From contig OX637332.1 in the NCBI GenBank assembly GCA_951799405.1, positions 5,213,001-5,277,000 on the forward strand: a DNA stretch of 64,000 nt. The letters are read 5' to 3'. Of this stretch, positions 35,275-46,450 are shown in pieces (position 1 is the stretch's first letter; each line of letters begins with the position of its first letter). Origin of the DNA: Agapetus fuscipes. Its lineage: Eukaryota; Arthropoda; Insecta; Trichoptera; Glossosomatidae. The notes below the pieces were generated by a model that ran no database searches, was not told the DNA's origin, and saw nothing but the letters and a program-made list of their open reading frames with translations. A program made the position numbers and the translations under genes.

Positions 35275-35400
35275 GTAGAAGCCAGAGTGGACACAAGAAG
35301 AACCGAAGAACTTCTGAGAACATACAAACTGAAAGTTCTTAGAATCATCACAGGCCTATCAGATCAGAGAGGGATTGAACCGGCACCATTATCTTTCAAA
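35275..35400 (+). pseudogene. LINE ORF remnant
   Basis: Reads TRRTEELLRTYKLKVLRII, an RTE-like block, just upstream of the last MDR exon in the intron. Confidence 0.55.
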
Positions 35401-35479
35401 CACACACAAGGACTATGACTTTTGCCACCCACCTCATAGTTAAATTGAAGTTTTTCAAGTAGAGACTGTATTCTTTCAG

Positions 35480-35596
35480 ATTGAACCACCTCCTCACTCT
35501 GTGTTTCCTGCTGACGATGCGCAAGAAGTCGTCAGGAAGCTGTGCCAGTCGGAGATCAAGGGAAGAGCCATCCTGCGTTTCCACGACATTGACTGA
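35480..35596 (+). CDS. MDR-like protein, last coding exon
   Basis: 38 codons plus TGA. Acceptor ttctttcag ends at 35479, phase 0. It encodes EVVRKLCQSEIKGRAILRF, matching the usual MDR C-terminus (helix, then G-R-x-I/V-L/V-x-F), ending HDID. A possible poly(A) signal AATAAA lies at about 35759, roughly 165 nt after the stop. The joined exons total 1146 nt, exactly 382 codons. Confidence 0.85.
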   Translation: MEPPPHSVFPADDAQEVVRKLCQSEIKGRAILRFHDID

Positions 35597-35764
35597 AGAC
35601 CCATGAACTTATATCTAGTTAGGTTAAACTATAGCTGTGTTTAAGTGTAAGGTAGATCGCCATGCTGTTGAGCTATGAAAGAATGTGCTAGAATTTGTTT
35701 ACATTCAATTTCTCTATCATAGAATAATTTGTTATCGTTTAATCTCTTGAAAATGTGAAAATAA

Positions 35765-37620
35765 ATACGAGAAAGGCTGTTAATGTAACTGTCTTGCCTG
35801 TGTAAGAGGTACAGCATAATTATTTCTTTGCCTTGCCTTATGTTTGTAGAAGGCCAGTTTTTCTTTTATCCGTATCCATGGTTACCTCATAACATACTAA
35901 GGTACCTATTTAAAAAAAGATGCTAAATGTAGGGATGACTTCAAATCTTAGCTCCAAAGTATTTTTTTAATCTCATGTCACTAGCAAAAGATTAAATATT
36001 CCTGCCATTTGAAAAGCTTCATCTGCATTGTCAACGGGTATTAGTTACAAAAACGAGTTTTTGTTCAATCAACCTGGGACAATTACATTATGATGACTAT
36101 GATTTTTTTGATTATTATTATTCTTGTGCCTCTTCAGTGAAGATTGTCAACAATCATCGTAGCAATTTGCACCTTTGATTCTGCATTGCGAAAGAGGTAT
36201 CTTGTGCTTCTTCCAAGACTGCTCCTTAGGTTCTTCAACCAGGATGTTCCTCTTCAACCTGGAGTCCGTCGTCTCTCAATGGTTCCCTGTATGATGAGAT
36301 GCAGGAGCAAATATTTCTCATTATATGGCTGAAATAAACCAATTTTGGCCTTCTGATATTTGAGTTTGGCTCTGGTATTCATACGGGGAAGAACCTCCGC
36401 ATTTGTGACTCAATCCATTCAGGAGATTTGGTACATCCAATGGTACCTACACAGTAATCTAAAAATGCAGTGATTTTCTGGAAGCACTGGATAAGTGTAA
36501 ATCCTTCCAAGGCATAAAGTACAAATGGAAAGATTCAGCATGTAACCATTTGCAGAGATTTTATATCTTTTTTTGTTTCTCATCACAATGTAAACCGCTT
36601 CTAAGGCTGGTTAAGCGGATAGTTGTTTTCAAATCTGATGTCTTTTGGCAGTGCAGGGGAGTCTTTCAAATGGGCAGCAAACTTGACACAGTATTTGGGA
36701 GTTGTTTATCAATGTCATTATCGTACTAACAGCTTAAATGAGTAAATTCAAGCTTAAATTATTGTATAGAATGAATTGTAACAATTGAGTCCTTACTTTT
36801 ATTAGGCAAGATAGGCACTTTGAAAATTGTTGTCTCTTATTTTGTGGCTAAATTATAAGAAAAATAACAAATTTTAAACATGCATCAAATACATATTAAA
36901 TATCTTCTTAATTTTCTTTTTTTTTTCTTCAAAAAGAAATTTTAAAAGATGTGTGTGATTGCTGAAAAGAAACATATACGTCAATTCATATTTGGCCATT
37001 AAAAAATATTATATTTTGGTATTCAATGTATGGAATGTTAAAAATGATGAAATAAATGTATTCATTGCAAAAGTCACAGTCAATAGATGTTGTAAAAATG
37101 TATATATACATATATTATGTGATGAAAATTGTCCATTATAAGTCTGTAAATTAATCATAGTAGTAGATGATTTAGAATTGAGGGACGATAGGCTCCAGGC
37201 GGAGAGAGAACATCCTATTTAACAAATCTAACGAGCGAATGCAAGATCCGTCTTTCGCCCAGCAGTATCAAAGGTGCAAATCACCATGATAAAGAAGAAG
37301 CCTGTAATATCACTTTGTTTGTAATTGTATCAGAATTTCACCTTTGCACTGAGAATTTTATAGGTAATTTTCAAAATATATACCTAGTTTATTGGTATAA
37401 GTTTGTAGGATGTAGCACAAATTGTATGTTACTTCAAATCAGTGGTTCTCAGACTAGGATTTGACACTTTTGAAACAGTGGTAAAGCCCAAAAATATCTC
37501 TCGGAAGTAAGAATAAATATTTTGGACTTCCACCGACTGTGATGATTCTTATATTTGTCTTCAAATTTGTTTGTGACACTGTATCTGATAAAACAAGACT
37601 TTCTCTTTTGCCCTTTGGGT
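35765..37620. other. MDR 3' flank
   Basis: Apart from the LINE remnant 36120-36320 nothing is recognised. Confidence 0.35.
36120..36320 (-). pseudogene. LINE RT C-terminal remnant
   Basis: Minus strand reads SWLKNLRSSLG-like and KVQIATMIVDNLH. Same family as 27015-27235, frameshifted. Confidence 0.62.
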
Positions 37621-37621
37621 C

Positions 37622-38436
37622 AGCACGCAATGCAAATTTAAATGTCAAATTTGTTGGCAATGCCATGACAGATGAAAGGTTTCTTTGCAGTGCAAATTTG
37701 AATGACACATTTGTTTGAAGCGCTATATAAAATGAAACATTTGTATGCAGTGCAAATTTAAATAACTGATTTGTGTGCAATGCCATGACAGATGAAAGGT
37801 TTGCTTGCAGTGCAAATTTGAATGACATGTTTGTTTGCAGTGTAAATTTGAATGACACATTTGTTTGAAGCGCTATTTAAAATGAAACATTTGTCTGTAC
37901 TGCAAATTTAAATGACAGATTTGTGTGCAATGCCATGACAGATGAACGGTTAGCTTGCAGTGCAAATTTGAATGACATGTTTGTTTGCAGTGTAAATTTG
38001 AATGACACATTTGTTTGAAGCGCTATTTAAAATGAAACATTTGTCTGCAGTGCAAATTTAAATGACAGATTTGTGTGCAATGTCATGACAGATGAAACAC
38101 TTGTTTGTAGTGCAAATTTAAATGCCACATTTGTTTGTGATGTAAATTTGAATGACAGATTTTTTTGCAATGCCATGACAGATGAAACATTTGTTTGTAG
38201 TGCAAATTTGAATGACATATTTGTTTACAGTGCAAATTTGAGTGACATGCGGCGATATATCAATTGAAACATTTATTTGCGATGCAAATTTGAATGACAC
38301 ATTTGTTTGCGATGCTATGATAGATGAAATGTTGGATTGCACTGAAAATTTTAAAGAGTCAATTGTTTGAGACGCTACATCAAATGAAACATTTGTCTGC
38401 AATGTAAATTTCAATGGCTTATTTGTTGGCCCTTAA
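37622..38436. repeat. 30-bp minisatellite with 150-bp higher-order units
   Basis: About 26 units of 30 bp, e.g. tgcagtgcaaatttgaatga...acatttgtt. Unit types differ (aatttgaatgac, aatttaaatgac, ccatgacagatg, gctatttaaaatg) and recur in fixed order every five units (37781-37930, 37931-38080). Antisense reads decapeptides such as VSFKFALQTN, but stops occur, so coding is unlikely. Confidence 0.88.
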
Positions 38437-38562
38437 CATAATGAAAAAAATACTTTGCGTGCAATATGGATGTAATCATTGTTGGTTATATTTTTGTACA
38501 ATAATAATTAGCTGTTTTGTTTGTAATTATTTTAACTTTGATTGCGAGAATCTAGTACCTTA

Positions 38563-39140
38563 AGAGTTGCTCTTCGGGATCTGTTGCCGTGGTCTGTGGG
38601 ATCTGGAGCTTCCGGACATTTTACCCATGTCTACAATGGGTTCTTCAGCATGAAAGTGTAGTAAAGAATATGATGCTTATGAAACGTGATGAAAGTATGG
38701 GTACATTCGGGATATAAGAATGAAAAAAGTGTACAGTCTACTTGTGTTTTGTATTTGTGGAGCATTTATTTACTATTAATGTAAAACTGTGGGTTATTTG
38801 ACCACCTCTGCTGCACTCACATACTGCTGCAAGTTTCATAATGAAATTCATAGATGGCACTTTTTAACTGACAAACTCGCACATGAAGAAGCAAGGTTGG
38901 TGGTCAAATACCCCACAGTATTACATAAATAGTAAATGGAAGCTCCACCAACACAACACACAAGTAGAGTGCCTTCCTTTTTCATTCTTGTATTCCGAGT
39001 GTACCCTGACTTTCATCACAGTTTCACCAATATCAACTGCTTCACTTTCTCGCTGAAAAAGCTCATCGTAGACATGAGCAAAACATCTGAAAGCTCTAGC
39101 TTCCACAGACCACGGTAACAAATCCCGGAAAACAACTCTC
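38563..39140. mobile_element. Foldback, older copy of the same family
   Basis: Arms about 38563-38806 and 38901-39140, clearly diverged, with gatctgttgccgtggtctgt and its antisense. Confidence 0.8.
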
Positions 39141-39378
39141 CAGCATCATCAGCTGGCCGTGTAAGCCTAAAACTCCTATTTAATGTAATATATTTCAAAT
39201 GATTCCTTATATATCAGTGTTTCAAAGAATCAAATTTTGAGAACTGCTGGTTTTGAAATTATCATTGTAAAAAATTTGACTGTATTATTGAATGTGCAGT
39301 GTTGCAATGCTATGGCAAGTTGCAATATTGAAAAGACTTCAAATAAAGGATAATTTTCACAGTAAATGACTATTTTTC

Positions 39379-39768
39379 TTGGCTTTCACCATAGGTAAAA
39401 CAACAACCAAACACTGTCATATAACTCCGCTTTTAGAGCGACTCCACTGGCTGAGGTTCCCTCAACGTGTCAAATTTAAACTTGGCTTTGTCACATACAA
39501 AGCTCTCCATGATGCAGCTCCTTTCTACATCCAAGAGCTGATTGTCTCAAAAGTCCTGGGCTCAAGGGAGCAAACACTAAGATCAGCAGAGAACAGAGCG
39601 GAAACCCTGCTTAATGAACCTAGAAGGAAAATTGTCACAGTTTTCGGAGATTGTGCTTTTGCGGTGGCCGGCCCTGCGACCTGGAATCAACTGCCACCAG
39701 AAATCCGGAGGTCCAGGATGATTCAAGAGCTAAAGAGGAGGATGAAGACACACTTTTTCGCCCAGTAA
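39379..39768 (+). pseudogene. CR1/L2-like LINE RT C-terminus
   Basis: 129-aa frame: HITPLLERLHWLRFPQRVKF, VTYKALHDAAP, VFGDCAFAVAGPATWNQLPP and FKRRMKTH-like end are the standard CR1/L2-type C-terminal motif. Its 3' end (agcgcccttggagtgac...aaacggcgct) has an inverted-repeat hairpin followed by (ATC)n to 39843. Confidence 0.87.
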
Positions 39769-39906
39769 CTACTAAGCGCCCTTGGAGTGACATCGAGTTA
39801 TGAAACGGCGCTGATAAAGAAATCATCATCATCATCATCATAGGTACAACAAAGAAACTGTCAACATGTATTTAAAAAGATATATTTTTAAGGTTATTAG
39901 CACTCA

Positions 39907-40142
39907 TTCCTTGACTGAAAGGTTCGTGTGAGGCTAACCCCCCATGCTGTAAAAAAATGGTTCATTTGCCAATGCCACCCCAGTTTCAGGGAAAGACGGC
40001 AAGAGTTGTGTGGTTTATGTTCATGTAAGGTTTTGTTTATTTGTATGCACACATGTGTAGGCGCGAATCTATATGTGTCTGTCTGGGCATGCATTTAATA
40101 TGAGCCTTAAATGTTAACATATCTTTGCAGCTAGATTATAAA
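39907..40142 (+). repeat. L-tail
   Basis: ccttgactgaaaggttcgtg...tttgcagctagattataaat. Confidence 0.78.
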
Positions 40143-40321
40143 TTATAGATATGTACATATTAATATATTATACTCATATATAGGTACTTAGTACCTTAGT
40201 ACAAGAGATTTGAAAAATCTAAATTCAATAATAAAAAGGAGCAGCTTATTTATTAAGATAAGTAACAACTTTATGAGTAAGAAATACATAATATTATCAC
40301 ACTATATTTACAAATTGTTTT

Positions 40322-40554
40322 TGTGATGTATTTTGGGGATGTTTATTGTGGATGGGGGATATCAATCAGACGAACAGATGAGTCTTGGTTTCAATGTGAT
40401 GTATTATTCCATTTCAGTGTTTACAAGGCGAGAGACAAAACCAGACTGCCCAGTGAAGCAATAATAATCTCTAATAATATTATATTACAATAATACATTA
40501 CCTTATATATGATATTACCTACTCTAAATAATCATATCATAATTATACATTACA
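40322..40554 (-). repeat. gypsy 3' LTR
   Basis: On minus begins TGTAATG and ends CATCACA. Identical over its whole length to 45126-45358. Confidence 0.95.
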
Positions 40555-40664
40555 CCTCCCTCACTAAATGACGAATCTACATTACATTATATCATACTTA
40601 TCATACTTATCATTATAACATATTATATCAATAAAAATTATATCTTATACAATTTCATCTTCTT

Positions 40665-42365
40665 TCATCTTGGGTACCGCAGGCGGTTCTCCCCCCTCGG
40701 ACGCAGGCGCTCCGACCATGGTTGGAACCTGGAAACACCCGAGTCATTAGAGATCTGTCCTGCCTCATCCAACAGCTGACCCAACCCCAGGTCATTGTCA
40801 GACTCATCCTCCCAAGACACCTTTCTTCCGGAAATCCGATCATGATGTCTTTTCCAAATCTGATTTCCAGCTTTTACCAAGTAAATCCTGTTTCCCAATG
40901 TTTTAAATATAATGCATGGAACCCACTTCCCTACATTTCTGAAATCCTTAGTCATTACCTTTTGTCCAATTCTGAATAGTCCTTTAATCTTTCTTCCCCT
41001 GTAATTCCTTTGTTGATTTTCCTGATTTCTCTTTTTAAAAACACATACCTTTCTCCCCGTCTTTTTAAATGATTTCTCCCCAGGCACTACTGTATCAAAA
41101 ATGGATCTTATTTTTCTACCTATCATAAGCACGCTCGGCTCCATCCCTGTTGCTAATGATGGTGCATTTCTATGATCTACTAAAAATTCCAAAAGCTTAT
41201 CTTCATAATCGTTAGGAAACATACCATTTTTCATAATTTTTTTTAAAAAACTTTTTGTTGTTTTTACCGTATTCTCCGCCAAACCGTTTGACGCTGGGTG
41301 ATTTACTGCTGAAGTTAAATGCTTAATATTTAAATTTTTGCAAAACCTTTGAAAATCTACTGATGTAAATGCCGTACCATTATCCGTTACAATGCAACTT
41401 GGAATACCTAACACTGAAAATATTCTCTTCAACTCTCTAATTGTATGCCTTGCATCAATTTTATCAACTTTTACAGCATCTATCCAATTTGATGCTGCGT
41501 CTACTACGACTAAAAAATATTTTCCTGCTAGCGGCCCGAAAAAATCTAAATGTATCCTTTTCCAAATATGTTGTTCTACCGGCCAACTTTTCAACTCGAC
41601 TTTATCTGGAGATCCCATATTTCTTGCACATTGTGTACATTCTCTCACTGTTTTCTCAATTTCTGTATTCATCCCTAACCAAAAAAAATAATTTCTAGCC
41701 AAAGTTTTCGTTTTTACAATTCCCATGTGAGATTTGTGAATAAACTTCAAAATATCTTCCCTTAATGCCAATGGTATTACCAATCTGTTTTCATAAAATA
41801 AACAATCATTTGATTCGCTTAACTTTTCTCTTAAAAACCACCATTTTACCAATCCATTTGTCATTTTGGATTTATTTGGCCACCCTGTTTTTAAATACTC
41901 CTTTATCTCACAAATGACCTTGTCATTACGAGATGCTTCCTTGATGCATTCTACATTTAAATTTGTTTCTACTGCAATACAGTTTAAAAATTCTCCTTCA
42001 ACATCCTCAATGTTTATCTCATTTATGATCTCAATATTATCTTCCCCCTCATTATCCGTACTACTCATTGGTAACCTCGACAAAAAATCTGCTTTATTAT
42101 CCTTTGACGGAACATATTCAATAGTATAATCAAATCCTTGCAAAATTAATGCATATCTTTGTAATCTATTAGCTGCCAGTATAGGTATGTTTTTATGTTC
42201 ACCCAAAATGTGAACCAATGGCTTGTTGTCGCAAACTAGAATAAACTGCCTCCCATAAATATATTGAAAAAACTTTTTTAATGCGAATATAATAGCACAT
42301 GCCTCTTTATCTAAAATGGAATATTTTTTTCTCTGTATTCGACAAAGTTCTACTCGCATACGCAA
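40665..42365 (-). CDS. gypsy RNase H (rest) - integrase
   Basis: 566-aa frame. Its first residues are read out of phase; homology starts near residue 14 (YSILDKEA). RNase H 14-100 (VCDNKPLVH, SKDNKADFLSRLP), integrase zinc finger His210, His213, Cys243, Cys246, and catalytic Asp274 (HLDFFGPL), Asp328 (IVTDNGTAF) and Glu364 (NGLAENTVK). The C-terminal part (450-500) resembles the usual gypsy integrase tail, without an obvious chromodomain. No start codon of its own is expected; it is the continuation of the upstream frame across a single break. Confidence 0.92.
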   Translation of the reverse strand: MRMRVELCRIQRKKYSILDKEACAIIFALKKFFQYIYGRQFILVCDNKPLVHILGEHKNIPILAANRLQRYALILQGFDYTIEYVPSKDNKADFLSRLPMSSTDNEGEDNIEIINEINIEDVEGEFLNCIAVETNLNVECIKEASRNDKVICEIKEYLKTGWPNKSKMTNGLVKWWFLREKLSESNDCLFYENRLVIPLALREDILKFIHKSHMGIVKTKTLARNYFFWLGMNTEIEKTVRECTQCARNMGSPDKVELKSWPVEQHIWKRIHLDFFGPLAGKYFLVVVDAASNWIDAVKVDKIDARHTIRELKRIFSVLGIPSCIVTDNGTAFTSVDFQRFCKNLNIKHLTSAVNHPASNGLAENTVKTTKSFLKKIMKNGMFPNDYEDKLLEFLVDHRNAPSLATGMEPSVLMIGRKIRSIFDTVVPGEKSFKKTGRKVCVFKKRNQENQQRNYRGRKIKGLFRIGQKVMTKDFRNVGKWVPCIIFKTLGNRIYLVKAGNQIWKRHHDRISGRKVSWEDESDNDLGLGQLLDEAGQISNDSGVSRFQPWSERLRPRGENRLRYPR

Positions 42366-44682
42366 TTGGTCTTTCTAATCCGTTCTCGTATTTATGACAA
42401 ATTATCGCCGATAGACCTTGGTCACTTGCGTCAGTAATTACCTTCACCGGTAACTCTGGATTATAATGTACCAGAATCCTATCGGAGACTAAAATAGCTT
42501 TTACTTTATCGAAAGCTAATTGACATTCTTTTGTCCAGCTAAATTTTGCTCCTTTTTCTAATAGTTTGTACAACGGCTGCAAAACGCTAGCTAAATCTCT
42601 TATAAAAATTCTATAATAATTTATTGCACCTAAAAAAGAGCGTACCTCCGATATGTCACTTGGAGTTTTCAAGTTTTTTATAGCTTCAACTTTATGTTGA
42701 AGTGGTTTCACACCATCCCTCGATATTTGAAATCCCAAATATTCAACTTCTGTCAACCCAAATTCACATTTTTGTAAATTAACACTAAATCCACTACGTT
42801 CTAAACGCTTAATTACCTCTTCCGTTGCCTTCTCCAATTCTTGCAATGTATTCCCATAAATTAACAAATCATCCATAAATGCTATCGCATCCAACCCTTG
42901 AATTGCCGAATATAAAGCTCTGCTAAATATCGCTGGTGACGTCGTGAGACCAAAAGGAAGTACCTTGTACCTAAATAACCCAAATGGTGACGAAATCACA
43001 CAAAGATTTCTCGACTCCTCCGACAACCTAATTTGAGAAAAAGCATTTCTCAAATCTAATTTTGCATAAAATTTTGCTCCATTTACTCTATTTATTAAAT
43101 CTTCTACTCTAGGTAACGGGTACTTTATTTTTTTTAACATTGGATTCAAAGTATTTTTAAAATCGGCACATATTCTGATTTCATCATTTTTTTTTTTCAC
43201 AATCACTATTGGACTTGCCATTTCACTAGTCTCTACTTTTTCAATAATACCTTCTTGTAACATGCGATCTATTTCTTTTTCTACCCTTATTCTCAAATTA
43301 AAAGGAATTGGCCTCGGGTTAACAAATTTTGCCTTAAAGTCTTTTATAACTTCTATCTCCGCTTCAAAATTTTTAAAAGTACCTGCTTTACTCTCAAAAA
43401 CAGCTGGATATTTTTTTCTCATACTAGAAAAAAAATCTGCATTATAATTCGTATTATTATTTCCTACTGAATAAATATTATCGCTAACATTGAATGAATT
43501 TATTTTAAAAGTATTCAAAAAATTCCGACCTAATAAAGAAGACGACCCTTTATATACAACAATTATTTCTATGTACTCTTTACTTCCTTGATATTCTACT
43601 CTCATGTACTTACGACCTTTTACTTGTAGTTGAGTACCATCATAGCTTGATAATTTCAAATCACAATGTTCTAACTTAATATTTGAAAAATGTTCATTAA
43701 ATATGTGCCAAGGAATAATAGTCACCCCAGAACCCGTATCTAAAATCATTTTTAGATCTGTATCATTTACCTTTACGTTTAAAAAAATGGGACCATCCAT
43801 CTCATTAATGGCCATTATTGTATTTATTCTTCGAAACTTGCATTTATTTGCATAATGACCAGATTTGTTACATTTAAAGCACTTAATATCATTATTATTT
43901 TTATTTAAAAACTTGCATACATTCTGTTTATGACCGAATTTACCACAGTTAAAGCATTTATAATTATTATTCCTATCACTAGAAATACTTGCATGTCTAA
44001 AAATAGATTTCTTACTATCATTTGAATTATTTCGCTTGATTTCAGAATTTCGCTGTCTATCCCTTGACTTCCGAGTTTCTGTGGAATCCCTCGAATTACA
44101 CGAACTCATTAAATTTATACTTTCTGAATTGTTTTGACCACACAAATGTTCCATTGTTCTCGCTAATTCTACACATTCAGATAATTTCAATTCCATTGCT
44201 TTTAAAAATATTCTCTGCTTTATTTTGTTCTGTCTGATACCTATTAAAAATATATCCTTCAAATTTGCCTCCAATCTATTCTCAAATTTACAGTCTACCG
44301 CAATTTTTTTCAATCTAGCTATATAATCCTTAATTGACTCGGTTTCGAGCTGTTTACATGAATAAAATGACTCCCTATACTCAAATATATTTTTTTTTAC
44401 CCCACAATGACCCCCAATAATATCAATCAACTCCTCGAATTTTGCCTCCGAAATCTTTTTCGGAAAACATAGATCAGACACCGTCTGAAAAGTCTCCTTG
44501 GTGAGAGACGATAATAGAACAGCCCTTCTGCGTTCTTCAGTTAAAAACTTCTCATCATACAAAATGAGGACTTGGTCGAGCCGAAGTCTGAAGACATCCC
44601 AATCTCCAGTCCTATGGCAAAAAGGACTTAGACTCCTCCGTGTTCCCTCCATAGTCTGAAACGGCAGAAAGAAAGAAAACAA
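42307..44682 (-). CDS. gypsy Gag-protease-reverse transcriptase
   Basis: 791-aa frame (Met11 at 44652 is an alternative start). Gag about 11-230; two CCHC zinc knuckles (Cys243-Cys256, CFNCGKFGHKQNVC; Cys268-Cys281, CFKCNKSGHYANKC) that bind genomic RNA; aspartic protease with ILDTGSGVTII (Asp315); reverse transcriptase with KLDLRNAFSQI (541-551), LPFGLTTSP and catalytic FMDD (602-605); start of RNase H with ITDASDQGLSA (Asp751). Gag and Pol share one frame, so no Gag-Pol frameshift is used. The frame ends inside RNase H at a 7-T run (plus 42324-42330) and the rest continues in the next frame, overlapping from 42365. Confidence 0.93.
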   Translation of the reverse strand: MFSFFLPFQTMEGTRRSLSPFCHRTGDWDVFRLRLDQVLILYDEKFLTEERRRAVLLSSLTKETFQTVSDLCFPKKISEAKFEELIDIIGGHCGVKKNIFEYRESFYSCKQLETESIKDYIARLKKIAVDCKFENRLEANLKDIFLIGIRQNKIKQRIFLKAMELKLSECVELARTMEHLCGQNNSESINLMSSCNSRDSTETRKSRDRQRNSEIKRNNSNDSKKSIFRHASISSDRNNNYKCFNCGKFGHKQNVCKFLNKNNNDIKCFKCNKSGHYANKCKFRRINTIMAINEMDGPIFLNVKVNDTDLKMILDTGSGVTIIPWHIFNEHFSNIKLEHCDLKLSSYDGTQLQVKGRKYMRVEYQGSKEYIEIIVVYKGSSSLLGRNFLNTFKINSFNVSDNIYSVGNNNTNYNADFFSSMRKKYPAVFESKAGTFKNFEAEIEVIKDFKAKFVNPRPIPFNLRIRVEKEIDRMLQEGIIEKVETSEMASPIVIVKKKNDEIRICADFKNTLNPMLKKIKYPLPRVEDLINRVNGAKFYAKLDLRNAFSQIRLSEESRNLCVISSPFGLFRYKVLPFGLTTSPAIFSRALYSAIQGLDAIAFMDDLLIYGNTLQELEKATEEVIKRLERSGFSVNLQKCEFGLTEVEYLGFQISRDGVKPLQHKVEAIKNLKTPSDISEVRSFLGAINYYRIFIRDLASVLQPLYKLLEKGAKFSWTKECQLAFDKVKAILVSDRILVHYNPELPVKVITDASDQGLSAIICHKYENGLERPIAYASRTLSNTEKKIFHFR

Positions 44683-44689
44683 AAATCTT

Positions 44690-45110
44690 ATCTGCTTCTG
44701 CGTCCGACAGTCCAGGAAACGCCTACGTGACCCTCAGAAAGTGGCTTCCACTCCCTGCAGCAGTCACCTCCAGGAAAATGACCCTCAAGGCTCCCAGCTC
44801 CTGCAGTACTCCCTGCAGCACTCCGCCCCAGTTGGATCCTCTCCTCTTGAAAAAAAAAACCGCTGCAGTAACTCCCTGCAGCGATTCCTCTTGGCTCCGT
44901 GAGTTCTCTTCCTCTTGAAGAAAACCGCTCCTTCTCTTCAGACTTCTTCCAGTTCTCCCTGCAGCAACCTCGCCTCAGCTGGCTTCGTGATCCTCAGTCT
45001 TCAGATCCTTCTTCCTTCTCGAAGATTCCCACATGTTGCTCTTGCAACAATATTATTTTATTTCTTCCAAAAAAAATTTTTTTTATCCCGTTTTATATGG
45101 TTCTTCTTTA
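44690..45110 (-). other. gypsy leader with repeated CTGCAG motifs
   Basis: On plus, the motif ctccctgcag recurs at about 44752, 44811, 44870 and 44957, each in a C/T-rich context between the 5' LTR and gag. Non-coding leader; the repeats could bind protein or aid packaging (inference). Confidence 0.6.
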
Positions 45111-45125
45111 TCCTGACTGCGCCAC

Positions 45126-45358
45126 TGTGATGTATTTTGGGGATGTTTATTGTGGATGGGGGATATCAATCAGACGAACAGATGAGTCTTGGTTTCAATG
45201 TGATGTATTATTCCATTTCAGTGTTTACAAGGCGAGAGACAAAACCAGACTGCCCAGTGAAGCAATAATAATCTCTAATAATATTATATTACAATAATAC
45301 ATTACCTTATATATGATATTACCTACTCTAAATAATCATATCATAATTATACATTACA
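45126..45358 (-). repeat. gypsy 5' LTR
   Basis: Same 233 bp as the other LTR. On minus it is followed directly by the primer-binding site (about 45125-45112). Confidence 0.95.
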
Positions 45359-45497
45359 GTTTTTACTAAAGTAACAAAACAAAATAATTTAGAATATGCT
45401 TAGAAAATCAGTCAAATTAACATTAAAAATCTTGTGATGTGAGTGCACATTTGAATGACTCTGAAATCTTAACAGATTCCAGACAATGCTCCAGATA

Positions 45498-45724
45498 AGG
45501 AGGCCGGCCTTACGCCAACCGCTTTAGGTGAAGTGGGGATTTCCCAACTCCCGAGGAGGCTGGCAGTCATTTATTGTGAAGGCTGAGTAAACCTTGCCGG
45601 TATTTTTTTTTAGTCAGAAGTAAACATTGAAATGGGAAAACAACACCCTCACCCCTGTGGGATTCGAACCAGAGCTCTCGGTATAGAATGCAAGCCCTAT
45701 ACCAGCTGAACTATTGACCGGACT
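45498..45724 (-). repeat. B-SINE
   Basis: ggccggccttacgccaaccg...gggattcgaaccagagctct...gctgaactattgaccgg. Confidence 0.82.
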
Positions 45725-45802
45725 AAAGGCTGTAACAAAAAAATGGATTCCAGATAATCAGCGTGCTTATATTATCTTACAGCATTATTATTTTAATACA
45801 GG

Positions 45803-46175
45803 GACATCAGGCGGATGCTACTTGGATGGGTGACCGCTAGGTACACCGCGTGTTGTTGGCATTTCTTGGGCCGGTCCGTAGTCCAGTGGCAGCACTTCGG
45901 ACTCGTAAATGGAAGGTTGTGGATTCGATTCCCGGCGGAGCACAAAAAAATACCATTTATATTTCCAAATGTGCTCTTCACTGGGTTGGAAAATTCATAA
46001 ACCTTTACCAAAAACCGGCCACCGAAAAGGTGCATCCAACCTTACAACAATTGGGTCTTGCTTGAGAATCGGCGCTTTCTACAGCGACGACCAAGCTCGC
46101 AGAGGGCTCTTGGGGTGTGAAACACACAAAAACAGCGATCACCAAATAAATATCCTAATATTTATTATTATCAGA
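45803..46175 (+). repeat. 5S-tRNA composite SINE, 5S part truncated
   Basis: 5S 3' half 45803-45860 (gctacttggatgggtgaccg...accgcgtgttgttggc), linker, T-SINE head and body, tail aatatttattattatc. Confidence 0.88.
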
Positions 46176-46450
46176 TGACGGATCGATTCATATGGATACC
46201 ACAGACAAAATGATGGTGGTGAGATTCAGACTATATAAATAGTAACAAATACCTAGCAACCCGGCCAAATGATACATTTTTTTTTCCTCGATTAACATAA
46301 ATACACGGACTCAATCATTACCTATCTCCATAGAGCACAAGCCTCTGTAAGCATTTCTTACATACGCAGGCTTGAATTAAGTGAATATTAACCACAGATC
46401 AATATTAACAAAAAAATAATATTATGTATTTTTATTGAGAGAAAAAAAAA

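Larger units (their letters stand above)
40322..45358 (-). mobile_element. Ty3/gypsy LTR retrotransposon
   Basis: Two identical 233-bp LTRs (40322-40554, 45126-45358) flanked by GTTTT (40317-40321 and 45359-45363). On minus: primer-binding site directly after the 5' LTR starts TGGCGCAGTC, matching the 3' end expected of a tRNA-Ser; Gag-PR-RT frame; RNase H-integrase frame; purine tract GTGAGGGAGG just before the 3' LTR. No envelope-like frame. Identical LTRs imply a very recent insertion. Confidence 0.95.

Noticed and set aside
37454..38414. Decapeptide-repeat protein on minus
   Set aside because: Stops interrupt the frame and the pattern follows from a 30-bp minisatellite.
44899..45297. 132-aa plus-strand open frame
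   Set aside because: Runs through the gypsy leader into the LTR, antisense to the element.
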